Assembly (NCBI GenBank): GCA_965224575.1
Contig: CBDCZQ010000006.1
Coordinates: 1,550,001 to 1,614,000 of the forward strand
DNA length: 64,000 nt
Reading direction: 5' to 3'
Source: QPIN01 sp965224575
GTDB taxonomy: Bacteria; Pseudomonadota; Gammaproteobacteria; Methylococcales; Methylomonadaceae
Both the position numbers and the translations under genes were made by a program. Below, piece by piece: positions 1 through 7,929 of the stretch; within the stretch, counting starts at the first letter, position 1, and the number at the start of each line of letters is the position of its first letter. The notes below the pieces were generated by a model that ran no database searches, was not told where the DNA came from, and saw only the letters and a list, made by a program, of their open reading frames with translations.

Positions 1-441
1 TTAAAAACGGGGCCGAGAGCTGCGTTTCCTTTGCGGTTTCAATATGCTAATAGATATACAGATGAATGTTTTGCGTTAATAGGGGATGCGGCACATGCGA
101 TGCATCCTTTGGCAGGACAAGGTGCTAATGCTGGGTTGTTAGATGCTGCTGCTTTAGCTGAACTAGTTATAAAATCTAAACTGGCAGGACGCCCCTTGTT
201 TAGTACAAAAACTTTAAGGCAATATGAGCGTTGGCGTAAGGGTGATAATTTATTGATGATGTCGAGTATGGATGTTATCAATAAAACCTTTTCAGCAACT
301 GCATTACCAGTTGTATCATTGCGATCTACAGGAATGAATTTAATTAATAAAACACCGCTAGTAAAAAACTTGTTCAATAATCATGCAATGGGCTTAAGAA
401 ATGATTTGCCTCTGTTGGCAAAACAACAGCGTTGTTGGTAG
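1..441 (+). CDS. UbiH/UbiF/VisC-family FAD-dependent hydroxylase, C-terminal part
   Basis: The reading frame is open from base 1, so the gene begins before the window; about 147 residues are visible. The motif GDAAHAMHPLAGQGAN followed by LLDAAAL is the conserved FAD-binding DG/GD box of the ubiquinone-biosynthesis hydroxylases (UbiH, UbiI/VisC, UbiF), which add oxygen to the polyprenyl-phenol ring at the inner membrane. The Gln in GQGAN and the downstream helical tail ending LAKQQRCW agree with that family. Which of the three ring hydroxylations it performs cannot be told from this fragment. An ATG at 31 lies in frame but is internal, because family similarity extends upstream of it. Confidence 0.88.
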   Translation, partial: LKTGPRAAFPLRFQYANRYTDECFALIGDAAHAMHPLAGQGANAGLLDAAALAELVIKSKLAGRPLFSTKTLRQYERWRKGDNLLMMSSMDVINKTFSATALPVVSLRSTGMNLINKTPLVKNLFNNHAMGLRNDLPLLAKQQRCW

Positions 442-505
442 GGGGTATTTTTGATCCCTTATTTTTTAAATGTTTGATTTGGACTATTAATAAAGAGGAA
501 AGGCT

Positions 506-970
506 ATGGCAGAAATATTATTTATTTTGGTTACTGTGTATGCTGTTTACGTGGTACAAAGCGTTATTACAGGCAATAAAACAAAACAATCAGAAAAAAA
601 TTCAGCTAAAAAAACACAAGCAGAAGCTAAGGTAGCTGATAACACAAAAAAAAATGTTTCTGGTAAAGAAAAATCAGTTGTTAAAAAAGATTCTGTTCAA
701 AGAGCTAAAGTAAAAAAAGCAGTTGGGGGAAAAGAAAAAACAATTAAAAAAAATACAAAAATGCCGGCTGGAAGTTTGCGAGACCCGGTAACAGGTGAAG
801 AAGCAGTAATAGCAAGTAGTTATCGAATGCTTAGACGTTGGATAAAAGAGGCGCTAGTTAAAGAAGGCTTGGTAGATAAAATTTATAAAACTAACGAGCT
901 AGACAGCGCGACTGTAGAGAAAATAAATATAGCAGTAGGTAAGCTTAAGAAAATAGATAAGTACCTGTAG
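506..970 (+). CDS. Small Lys-rich membrane-anchored protein, unknown function
   Basis: 154 residues. One N-terminal hydrophobic segment (about residues 3-22) is followed by a very Lys-rich, low-complexity linker (about 25-85) and a compact helical C-terminal domain beginning near MPAGSLRDPVTGEEA. The start at 506 has a good ribosome site (GAGGAAAGG) just upstream. It lies 64 bp after the hydroxylase gene on the same strand and may be cotranscribed with it. I recognise no family. A membrane-tethered protein with a basic, possibly nucleic-acid- or lipid-contacting linker is the most that can be inferred. Confidence 0.75.
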   Translation: MAEILFILVTVYAVYVVQSVITGNKTKQSEKNSAKKTQAEAKVADNTKKNVSGKEKSVVKKDSVQRAKVKKAVGGKEKTIKKNTKMPAGSLRDPVTGEEAVIASSYRMLRRWIKEALVKEGLVDKIYKTNELDSATVEKINIAVGKLKKIDKYL

Positions 971-1130
971 AAGTCATCTCGTTGCCGCTACGCTTAAAAA
1001 ATAGAGCGCTTGGTAAGTTAGATTTATGAATAGAAGCTGATAAAGAGCCAGATCTTTGTTTTTGCGGAATTCAAATGGAGGGGGCTTTAAGAAATTGTGC
1101 TGTTTTGTGTTAGTTTCTTTTGTTTTGATT

Positions 1131-1166
1131 GGAAAAAAAGAGACCCTATAATTAAATAGGGTCTCT
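1131..1166 (-). terminator. Rho-independent terminator after first mini-lipoprotein
   Basis: A perfect 11-bp stem (1139-1149 with 1156-1166) with a 6-base loop, followed on the minus strand by a T run (the A run at 1132-1139 on the plus strand). It lies just downstream of the small lipoprotein gene at 1176-1295. Confidence 0.8.
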
Positions 1167-1175
1167 ACTTCATGC

Positions 1176-1295
1176 TTATGTGTTCTGCATTGTTTTCTTG
1201 CCAGTATTTTGGTTGGAACCATCAGGATCGTCCATACAACCGGTTAAGCCAATAATCATTAAAGTCATTGCTAATACAGCTAGTGCTTTTTTCAT
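1176..1295 (-). CDS. Entericidin-like mini-lipoprotein (copy A)
   Basis: A 39-residue protein: Lys-Lys start, a hydrophobic helix, the lipobox LTGC with the acylated Cys near residue 20, then MDDPDGSNQ and a short polar tail. The signal sequence and lipobox predict processing by Lgt and LspA and anchoring to a membrane. The start is set by a strong site (rc of TTTTCCTCC gives GGAGGAAAA). It is paralogous to the gene at 1580-1702 and shares its promoter layout. Entericidins are similar in size and design, but the mature part here does not resemble them closely, so the function is unknown. Too short for usual gene-calling thresholds. Confidence 0.8.
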   Translation of the reverse strand: MKKALAVLAMTLMIIGLTGCMDDPDGSNQNTGKKTMQNT

Positions 1296-1348
1296 TTTTC
1301 CTCCAAAAGTTTTTATAATTATGTGTGTTTTTTGTTAAACACATTAGA

Positions 1349-1377
1349 TTTATACCATGGGGTTTAAACAGTTGCAA
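1349..1377 (-). promoter_or_regulatory. Sigma-70 promoter of mini-lipoprotein A
   Basis: On the minus strand TTGCAA (1372-1377), a 17-base spacer and TATAAA (1349-1354). The same arrangement, including CCATGG next to the -10 box, precedes copy B, so it is supported by duplication as well as consensus. Confidence 0.72.
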
Positions 1378-1516
1378 TAGATTGGAATTGTTCGGGGAGT
1401 GGGAGAAAATGCGGTTTTCACCAAATACCTTATTTATTTAAAGGTGTATGCCTTATAGGTACTCAGTTTGCTAAACTTTATTAATTTAAAAATAAAAAAA
1501 TTAATTTTTTCTATTT

Positions 1517-1562
1517 TTTGAAGAAAATAAAAAATAGAGACCTTGAGAAACAAAGTCTCTAT
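1517..1562 (-). terminator. Terminator after second mini-lipoprotein
   Basis: Stem 1534-1541 pairs with 1555-1562 (ATAGAGAC with GTCTCTAT) around a 13-base loop. On the minus strand it is followed by a T-rich stretch. It lies directly downstream of the gene at 1580-1702. Confidence 0.65.
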
Positions 1563-1579
1563 CTTATTTAATAGTCTAC

Positions 1580-1702
1580 TTACAACTGAATAGAAGAAGT
1601 TGAACTAGAAACGTTTTGTTTTGAACCATCTGGGTCATCCATGCAGCCAGTCAAACCAACAATCATTAAAGTCATCGCTAATACAGAAAGTACTTTTTTC
1701 AT
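1580..1702 (-). CDS. Entericidin-like mini-lipoprotein (copy B)
   Basis: 40 residues, nearly identical to the 1176-1295 product through the signal helix, the lipobox LTGC and the first mature residues MDDPDGS, then diverging into a Ser/Thr-rich tail. It has its own promoter (1761-1789), Shine-Dalgarno (GGAGG) and terminator, so the two copies are separate transcription units rather than an operon. Function unknown; a small membrane-anchored lipoprotein is well supported by the lipobox. Confidence 0.8.
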   Translation of the reverse strand: MKKVLSVLAMTLMIVGLTGCMDDPDGSKQNVSSSTSSIQL

Positions 1703-1760
1703 TATTTCCTCCAAAGGTTTTTATAATTATGTTTGTGCTTCATAAAATCCACACGGGTAC

Positions 1761-1789
1761 TTTATACCATGGGTTTTTTATAGATGCAA
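1761..1789 (-). promoter_or_regulatory. Sigma-70 promoter of mini-lipoprotein B
   Basis: Minus strand TTGCAT (1784-1789), a 17-base spacer and TATAAA (1761-1766), with CCATGG before the -10 box exactly as in copy A. Confidence 0.72.
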
Positions 1790-1801
1790 CAGCAAAATAA
1801 C

Positions 1802-3709
1802 CTATAAAAAATTAATGTTTTTAGGGATATTTATATCAATAGACTTGTTGTGCCATGTTGCATTCCCTATAGTAGTCCATTCACCTGAAAGATTTGATTT
1901 AAGAAGGTCATGAATCCAGTAAGAAGGTGTGGAAATTTTTTTTAATTTTATATTAAAAATTGTTGTGTTTAAATCAAGTCCAGTTTTAATTCCCCAAAAA
2001 GCCGTTGTTTTCATAATAAATTTAGACAGCCTCCAATTATCAATTTTAGGAGTGACTGCAATATTAGCCCACATGGAATGAACACGACCCCAGTTTGGTG
2101 ATGCAAGTCGACCTTCAGGGGTAACAAAGGGGAGCCATTTTTCTTTGCCTAAGTTATCGATATAAGTAATAGCAAGCAGGTGGTCGTAACCTTCAAAATG
2201 ATCATGTAAATAAAGAGCGTGAGGAGTTATTCCAATGAATGTACTGGAATAATGAGTGAATGTATTGCTCACTTGAGATAAAAAGGTAGAAGCGGCAGTA
2301 GATTTAGTTTTTATGTCAAGCCTATAAATTATTCCGTAATAAATGCTGCAATTGAGTTGAAGAAATATTAATAGAACAAAAATTTTACTAATTTGGTGAA
2401 TATTGCGTCTGGCTACTTTTGGTGATTCTGGGGTGAAAATTCGATCATATAAAGAAAGAGTATTGGTAGATTCAATCAAAGTATCACAGCTTTCATCGCA
2501 TGAAATTCTAGTCCGTGAATCTGCAATTTTTCTATATTTTTTGCTGGCAAAATGAAAAATACCTGGTAGCTTAAGAATAAAGCCAATAGGCGATAAATAA
2601 CGCATGTGGATAAGTATTTGGGTATAGGTATTAACGCCAGAATATAATGCGTTATTCCGGTCTAAAGCATATAAGTCGGCGAGAAGTGTTGATTGTGATA
2701 TGTTGTTGAGTGCATAGTAATTTGAAGCATGAGCTTGTGCGCTTTTAAAATCAATACAGTTGAAAATATCAAAGTGGTTAATGGTAAGAATAGTTCGGCA
2801 ACATAAGGGGCATAGTTCGTCATAAAATACGGTAAGAGTCGGTGTTTTTGTTGTGAGATAAGAACCAGTTTTTCTGTACCAGGAAAAAGGCACCATCAAA
2901 AAATAAAAAATAAGCATACCTATGCCGAAAGGGTAGATATTAAGGGTAAGGGTTATCCCTATGTGTAAACCAGCTCCAATAATGAAAAAGACAGGCCTTA
3001 GCAGACGAAAATGAAAGAAGAAGATAAAGGTAAACTGGAAAACTAATACTATATAACCAATTGTTTTTTGCAATATTTCATTATTAAGCAGCCATGTCAT
3101 GTCAATTGTAGATACATAATATGGCATTGACGCTGGTAACCAGGCGCCTAATCCATTTCTCCAGTGTTCAGCAAACATTTTATGTATAGCTGAGTCAAAA
3201 TATAGAAAACCAAGGCAAATGATTATCGGAAGATAATAGCTAAGAACGGAAACTTCTTGTTTTGGGTATGAAGAATAATGTTTAAAAGGACTCTGGAATT
3301 TGATTTTTAAATTATCGAAAGAAAAAGATTTTTCGATTGGCATAATAATCATCAAAAAATTTGCCCCGATCATAAATAAATCAAAACCACCATCAAAGTC
3401 ACGTTGCATGGGAGTGAAATTTACAAAGAGTACCCAGAAAATATAATTAATTATGATTGATTGCTGGCTACGATAACCGACAGTGACAAAGCAGGCGATA
3501 ATTACCCAGAGACAAAGAAAAAATGGGATCATTGGAAATTCAATATCCAGATAAGGAATCGGATCAAAAATCAAATGATTGAAATAAAGTAGAAAAATAA
3601 TTTCCTGGAGTGTTACAAGACCAAAAAATAAACGAAAAAGACCTATGCCGGTTGCGGGTGCTTTGGTGTGATATAAATGCGATACTTTTGAGTGGAGAAA
3701 TTTATACAT
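1802..3709 (-). CDS. HTTM-domain membrane protein fused to a DCC (DUF393) thiol domain
   Basis: 635 residues. The first ~285 contain about six to eight hydrophobic helices with the layout of HTTM (vitamin-K-carboxylase-like) proteins. At about residue 295 comes TVFYDELCPLCCRT, the CxxC active-site-like motif of the DCC/DUF393 thiol-disulfide oxidoreductase family. The last ~180 residues form a further domain after one more hydrophobic segment and end in a soluble part. HTTM and DCC domains are known to co-occur, and a membrane redox role is plausible but inferred. No strong ribosome site precedes the ATG at 3709. The gene is isolated and runs against its right neighbour, the terminator at 3808. 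Confidence 0.82.
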   Translation of the reverse strand: MYKFLHSKVSHLYHTKAPATGIGLFRLFFGLVTLQEIIFLLYFNHLIFDPIPYLDIEFPMIPFFLCLWVIIACFVTVGYRSQQSIIINYIFWVLFVNFTPMQRDFDGGFDLFMIGANFLMIIMPIEKSFSFDNLKIKFQSPFKHYSSYPKQEVSVLSYYLPIIICLGFLYFDSAIHKMFAEHWRNGLGAWLPASMPYYVSTIDMTWLLNNEILQKTIGYIVLVFQFTFIFFFHFRLLRPVFFIIGAGLHIGITLTLNIYPFGIGMLIFYFLMVPFSWYRKTGSYLTTKTPTLTVFYDELCPLCCRTILTINHFDIFNCIDFKSAQAHASNYYALNNISQSTLLADLYALDRNNALYSGVNTYTQILIHMRYLSPIGFILKLPGIFHFASKKYRKIADSRTRISCDESCDTLIESTNTLSLYDRIFTPESPKVARRNIHQISKIFVLLIFLQLNCSIYYGIIYRLDIKTKSTAASTFLSQVSNTFTHYSSTFIGITPHALYLHDHFEGYDHLLAITYIDNLGKEKWLPFVTPEGRLASPNWGRVHSMWANIAVTPKIDNWRLSKFIMKTTAFWGIKTGLDLNTTIFNIKLKKISTPSYWIHDLLKSNLSGEWTTIGNATWHNKSIDINIPKNINFL

Positions 3710-3807
3710 TTGTTGAAAAAAAGTAGATTTAAAAAAACATATAAATTATAAGGTATATATTAATATGAGGTGTCCTAAAAATTCGCTCTGGAAATTATAA
3801 AATAAAA

Positions 3808-3840
3808 AAAGCCGTATCAGGTAAACCTGATACGGCTTTA
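3808..3840. terminator. Strong bidirectional hairpin terminator
   Basis: A perfect 14-bp stem (3808-3821 with 3826-3839) with a TAAA loop. An A run lies on the left and T-rich sequence on the right, so it could stop transcription on either strand. It sits upstream of the HTTM gene start and downstream of the small gene at 4018-4146. Confidence 0.8.
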
Positions 3841-3870
3841 ATTTTGCAAGTATAGCTTGGAATCATCCGC

Positions 3871-3994
3871 AAATACCTTCCGAAACTGACTTTTACGGTG
3901 GCATATAAGTTTATGCCATGTTACTTAGATTATTATTCTATTTCTCAATGTTTGAGAAGAAATAAAAACCTAATTTCAGTTTCGGAAGGTATTT
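3871..3994. repeat. 19-bp perfect inverted repeat
   Basis: AAATACCTTCCGAAACTGA at 3871-3889 is repeated in reverse complement at 3976-3994, 86 bp apart. It lies in the 3' flank of the small membrane protein gene. The spacing is long for a terminator, so it may be a small mobile relic or an RNA structure. Confidence 0.6.
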
Positions 3995-4017
3995 TTTCTG
4001 ACTCCTATACTAAATGC

Positions 4018-4146
4018 TTAGTCTTCTTCGTTATGTTCTGCAAAAACCCATTTTACGAAGAAATAACCAGCCGCAATAACAACTACTGCTACAGCCATAC
4101 CTGCAGGTTCTTTTAACATCTCTACTACGTCTAAGATCGCTCCCAT
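4018..4146 (-). CDS. 42-residue single-helix membrane protein
   Basis: A short amphipathic start (MGAILDVVEMLKEP), one hydrophobic helix (about residues 16-34) and an acidic tail ending EEHNEED-like. The start is fixed by AGGTAGGA seven bases upstream and a plausible promoter lies at 4209-4238. No family is recognised. The layout resembles small accessory subunits of membrane complexes, but that is inference only. Confidence 0.65.
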   Translation of the reverse strand: MGAILDVVEMLKEPAGMAVAVVVIAAGYFFVKWVFAEHNEED

Positions 4147-4208
4147 GAGTATCCTACCTTTTTTTGTTGTGAATAAATAAACTGCCATGTCTCTGGCATT
4201 CGAACGTT

Positions 4209-4238
4209 ATATGTTACTTTAGACGGCACTAAAGTCAA
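4209..4238 (-). promoter_or_regulatory. Possible promoter of the 42-residue membrane protein
   Basis: Minus strand TTGACT (4233-4238), an 18-base spacer and ACATAT (4209-4214), about 65 bases ahead of the start codon. Confidence 0.45.
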
Positions 4239-4347
4239 GTTAAAAGTGAGATTGTTACAATGATTATATAAATGAAAAGCTTTTGGTATAATTCTATTAT
4301 GGTTGAAATTTTTTTAAAAAACCCTTGTTGTAAATTGAGGTATCTTA

Positions 4348-5016
4348 TTGATTAATATAAATTCATTGGAGTTTTCGTACAGTGACGATGGTTTCCAGCT
4401 TTCTATACCTCGGCTCATCATAAACGAGGCAGAAAAAATAGCTATTATTGGCCCCAGTGGTTCAGGGAAAACTTCATTATTGAAACTTATTTCAGGAATT
4501 CTTCTTCCTCAAAAAGGTAAAGTTTCAATCGATGATGTTGTAATTAATCAATTTTCTGATTCTGATAGGAGAGATTATCGAATTGCAAATATTGGTTTTA
4601 TTTTTCAAGATTTTGAGTTGCTTGATTACCTTGATACGCAAGATAATGTTTTTCATCCCTATCGGATTACGAGAGCTTTAAAACTTGATGCAGAGGTTAG
4701 GTCAAGAGCAAATAGTCTTGCACAAGAAATGGGGATTCAGGGTAAAATGAGACGTTTTACTCATACCCTGTCACAGGGTGAAAAACAGCGAGTAGCCATT
4801 TGTAGAGCCATGTTACCAAAACCTAAGTTAATTCTTGCTGATGAAGCAACTGGAAATCTTGACCCAATCAATAAAACTAAAATTCTTGATGTGCTATTTC
4901 GTAGTGCTGATAAGAGTAAGGCAACGTTAATTGCGGTGACACATGATCATGAATTATTAAATCGTTTTGATCGAGTTATTGACTTTAAAGACTACTGTCT
5001 TCAAGATGCTGCATGA
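4348..5016 (+). CDS. ABC transporter ATP-binding protein (LolD/MacB class)
   Basis: 222 residues. Walker A GPSGSGKTS lies near residue 35, the signature LSQGEKQR near 141, Walker B LILADEATGNLDP near 161 and the switch His in THDHE near 197. It belongs to the short ATPases that pair with FtsX-type permeases. The start is TTG at 4348, seven bases after GAGG; no nearer ATG fits. Its stop overlaps the permease start by 4 bp (ATGA), so the two are translationally coupled. With the metal-binding-type protein at 6205 it likely powers a metal-related transporter. Confidence 0.92.
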   Translation: MININSLEFSYSDDGFQLSIPRLIINEAEKIAIIGPSGSGKTSLLKLISGILLPQKGKVSIDDVVINQFSDSDRRDYRIANIGFIFQDFELLDYLDTQDNVFHPYRITRALKLDAEVRSRANSLAQEMGIQGKMRRFTHTLSQGEKQRVAICRAMLPKPKLILADEATGNLDPINKTKILDVLFRSADKSKATLIAVTHDHELLNRFDRVIDFKDYCLQDAA

Positions 5017-6194
5017 TGGATAGTCTATATCTTGCTTGGCGATACATTGTTTTTAATCGAAAAAAAACAATAACACTTATTACTTGCATAAGTCTGGTTA
5101 CTTTTCTTCCTTTTGCATTAAAATCATTGCTTAATGAAAGTGAGCATCAGTTGATGTCCAGAGCCTCGACTACGCCTTTACTTGTTGGTGCAAAAGGGAA
5201 TTCATTAGATTTAGTAATGAATTCTTTGTACTTTTCAAAGGAGAAGCCCGACTTAATCAGCATGAAATCGGTTGAAACAATTATAGATTCAGGGTTAGGT
5301 TTGCCAATACCTTTATACATACGATTTCAAGCAAGAGAATACCCAATTATTGGAACATCTTTAGACTATTTTGAATTTCGAAAATATAAAATAGAGCGGG
5401 GTAGAGCCTTTGCAATGTTAGGTGAGTGTGTGATTGGGGCAGATTTAGCAACTCACTTAAATTTAAAAGTAGGCGATAATCTATTATCTTCGCCGGAGAA
5501 TCTATTTGATTTAGCAGGTGTGTACCCACTAAAAATGACCATCAGTGGAATTTTAGATAAAACTAATTCTACTGATGATAAAGCTGTTTTTGTCGATTTG
5601 AAAACAGCCTGGGTTATACAAGGGCTTGGTCATGGGCATCAAGATGTAAAAAAAATAGATGATTCTAGTGTTGTCTTAAGTCAAACTAAAAATCTTGTTA
5701 CTGCGTCTTCAAAAATCAAGCAATATACAGAAATTAATGTAGATAACCTTGAGTCATTTCATTTCCATGGCGACCCCTCTATCTATCCACTAACTGCTAT
5801 TATTGCTGTACCTCATGATGAGAAATCAGCTACAATCTTGAGAGGCCGATATTTATCAGAACAACAAGATCAACAAATAGTCAGGCCTAAAAAGGTCATT
5901 GAAGATTTATTGGGAAATATATTTCGAATAAAAGACTTTATTGATGCGGTCGTTTTGATAGTTGCTATTGCTATGATATTAGCCGTATTTTTGGTTTTTA
6001 GTTTATCTTTTCGTCTGAGACAAAAAGAGATAAATACTATTTTTCATTTAGGGTGTAATAGAGCCACAGTGTTTCAGTTAATTTTTGCTGAAATATTGAT
6101 CATAATTCTTGCTAGTGGGGTATTATGTTTTTTATCACTTCTAATATTGCAATATTTTCAGGACAGAATTGTCCATACACTGTTTATTTCATAA
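5013..6194 (+). CDS. FtsX-like ABC transporter permease
   Basis: 393 residues. One N-terminal membrane helix (about 17-38), a long extracytoplasmic domain, then hydrophobic segments near 310-333 and 352-382 that match the FtsX/MacB permease core. The usual architecture has four helices. I see clear evidence for three and the protein ends soon after the third, so the C-terminus may be shortened. It overlaps the ATPase gene by 4 bp, and the substrate-binding-type gene starts 10 bp after its stop. The FtsX fold is used in lipoprotein release and in efflux; the third gene here points to metal handling. Confidence 0.85.
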   Translation: MMDSLYLAWRYIVFNRKKTITLITCISLVTFLPFALKSLLNESEHQLMSRASTTPLLVGAKGNSLDLVMNSLYFSKEKPDLISMKSVETIIDSGLGLPIPLYIRFQAREYPIIGTSLDYFEFRKYKIERGRAFAMLGECVIGADLATHLNLKVGDNLLSSPENLFDLAGVYPLKMTISGILDKTNSTDDKAVFVDLKTAWVIQGLGHGHQDVKKIDDSSVVLSQTKNLVTASSKIKQYTEINVDNLESFHFHGDPSIYPLTAIIAVPHDEKSATILRGRYLSEQQDQQIVRPKKVIEDLLGNIFRIKDFIDAVVLIVAIAMILAVFLVFSLSFRLRQKEINTIFHLGCNRATVFQLIFAEILIIILASGVLCFLSLLILQYFQDRIVHTLFIS

Positions 6195-6204
6195 AAAAAG
6201 CACA

Positions 6205-7128
6205 ATGATTAAATCAATACCTTACCCTTTGCGTGCAATATTCTTGGTTGTTGCTGTGTTATTTGTTCCAGTTAGTAAGGCAGAAGAAGGGGGGTTAAAT
6301 ATTTCCACTGTCAATTATCCGCTTAAGTTTTTTGCCGAAAGTATTGCTGGAGAACATGCCAAAGTGAGCTTACCAATGCCAGCAGATATTGATCCAGCAT
6401 TTTGGTCTCCAGATGCTGAAGATGTTATAAATTTGCAAAAGTCCGATATGATTCTTCTAAATGGTGCAAATTATGCAAAATGGTTACCTAAAGTATCCTT
6501 ACCTTTATCTAAATTAGTTAATACATCAACTAAGTTTCGTGATCAATATATTCCCATTGAATCAGCAATGAAACATAATCATGGTACAGGGGGGGAACAT
6601 TCACATACAGGCACTGCATTTACAACATGGCTAGATTTTTCGTTTGCAGCAGAGCAAGCAGAAGCTACTTTTAATGCTTTATCTAAAAAAACGCCTAAAT
6701 TTAAAGAAACATTTGTAAAAAACTTTATACCTCTACAAGAATCCTTGCTTGCTTTTGATACAGAATTAACTCAAATAGGCAGCGTATTAAATGGGGTGGC
6801 TTTGATTGGTTCTCATCCAGTTTATCAATATTTAAAAAAGCGCTACCAATTGAATCTGCAAAGCGTACATTGGGAGCCGGAAGAAGCCCCGAGTGAAGAG
6901 CAATGGAAAGCGTTAAAACAATTACTTAAAGCCCACCCTGCGAAATGGATGTTATGGGAAGGTAATCCAGCAAAAGAAACAGTTGTAAAACTGGAGGCTT
7001 TAGGTTTACAAAGTCTAGTCTTTACCCCAAGTTCTAATGTTCCTGAAAAGGGTGATTTTCTTAGTGTAATGAAAGGTAATGTAGAAAGACTAAAAATTAT
7101 TATAAATAATAGCAAGCCAATTCTTTGA
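6205..7128 (+). CDS. TroA/ZnuA-like metal ABC transporter binding protein
   Basis: 307 residues with a signal peptide ending near VSKAEEGG. The start at 6205 is preferred over 6169 because it gives a normal signal peptide and avoids overlap with the permease. The fold signature of cluster A-I metal binders is visible: VNYPLKFFAESIAGE, then DVINLQKSDMILLNGANYAKWL, a His-rich loop (KHNHGTGGEHSH) and GSHPVYQYL. The first ligand His of ZnuA, in the DPH motif, is replaced (DPAFWSP), so the metal site may be altered. It is the third gene of the ABC unit, and pairing a ZnuA-like binder with an FtsX permease is unusual. Confidence 0.85.
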   Translation: MIKSIPYPLRAIFLVVAVLFVPVSKAEEGGLNISTVNYPLKFFAESIAGEHAKVSLPMPADIDPAFWSPDAEDVINLQKSDMILLNGANYAKWLPKVSLPLSKLVNTSTKFRDQYIPIESAMKHNHGTGGEHSHTGTAFTTWLDFSFAAEQAEATFNALSKKTPKFKETFVKNFIPLQESLLAFDTELTQIGSVLNGVALIGSHPVYQYLKKRYQLNLQSVHWEPEEAPSEEQWKALKQLLKAHPAKWMLWEGNPAKETVVKLEALGLQSLVFTPSSNVPEKGDFLSVMKGNVERLKIIINNSKPIL

Positions 7129-7141
7129 TTGTTATTTGCTA

Positions 7142-7187
7142 AGGAATGGGAAATAAATAACTTGTACTTTATTTGTTTCCCATTCCT
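7142..7187. other. 18-bp inverted repeat (hairpin) after the ABC operon
   Basis: AGGAATGGGAAATAAATA at 7142-7159 pairs with 7170-7187 with one mismatch. No T run follows on either side, so it may be a 3'-end stabilising hairpin or an attenuator rather than a classic terminator. Confidence 0.5.
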
Positions 7188-7229
7188 AAAATTCGAGAGA
7201 ATTTTGTTCTAAATAGAGAGGAGAGGGTT

Positions 7230-7790
7230 ATGAAGATACGAAAAAAAATTGTATTAAGTTTTATTTTTTTCTTATTATCAACGGTAGTCCAAGCAGACCA
7301 TTTTCCAGTCGGGTCTGATGTATTAGCGAATTGCCATGGTTTTTTTACAAAAGGTAAAATAAAAAGGCTACATAAAGAGCGCTATGTTGTGCATTTTTAT
7401 AAAGATGCACGTCCGGTTCACTGTATTCCCTTTGCCTGGGATAGTATGTTTCTCGTGCCATATAAACCGATTGATCAATATACAGGCAGGGTGAGTTCTG
7501 GTGAAGGAGTTTTTGGTGGATCAACAGAACAAATTCTTAAGGTTGGGGATAAACTAAAAATATATTATAAAGCCTCTGAAAGAGGTGGTTTTTTTGATAA
7601 GAAATATACCGTGGAGGTTGCTATTAAAGAAATTAATGTCAACGGAGCAGGACAATTAGAAACAATAGGTGGAGAAGAAAAAGCACAACGAATCTTTCAA
7701 AGGTGGGTTGGAACAAACTATGTGACACTGGATTTTTCTAGTGCATTAGTAGCCGAAAGATTGACAATTTTGAAAGTCGAAAAGGAATAA
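7230..7790 (+). CDS. Secreted protein of unknown function
   Basis: 186 residues from ATG 7230, which follows GAGAGGAGAGGG; the longer reading from 7173 lacks a ribosome site. A signal peptide ends near VVQADHF. The mature part contains two conserved-looking Cys (about 31 and 60) and a repeated beta pattern with VGSDVLANCHGFFTKGKI and HFYKDARPVHCIPF, reminiscent of a small Tudor/SH3-like barrel. No family can be named. It could belong to the preceding metal operon by position, but the hairpin at 7142 separates them. Confidence 0.72.
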   Translation: MKIRKKIVLSFIFFLLSTVVQADHFPVGSDVLANCHGFFTKGKIKRLHKERYVVHFYKDARPVHCIPFAWDSMFLVPYKPIDQYTGRVSSGEGVFGGSTEQILKVGDKLKIYYKASERGGFFDKKYTVEVAIKEINVNGAGQLETIGGEEKAQRIFQRWVGTNYVTLDFSSALVAERLTILKVEKE

Positions 7791-7802
7791 GGTGATCGTC
7801 TT

Positions 7803-7842
7803 AGGTAAAATAAACATAAAACTATGTTTATTTTATTCCTAA
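7803..7842. terminator. Hairpin between convergent genes
   Basis: AAAATAAACATA and its reverse complement around a short loop, with AT-rich flanks, between the gene ending at 7790 and the minus-strand gene ending at 7930. Likely a shared terminator. Confidence 0.5.
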
Positions 7843-7929
7843 AACAGTGATCATGAGTCATTAAATTAAACTAGAATGGCTTGTGTTTGGCCTTTCAAGG
7901 CTTTTATTTCTTTTTGTGGAGGAAATTTT

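Noticed and set aside
974..1222. 82-codon frame on the minus strand after the Lys-rich protein
   Set aside because: It overlaps the terminator and end of the mini-lipoprotein in another frame and has no ribosome site or family signal.
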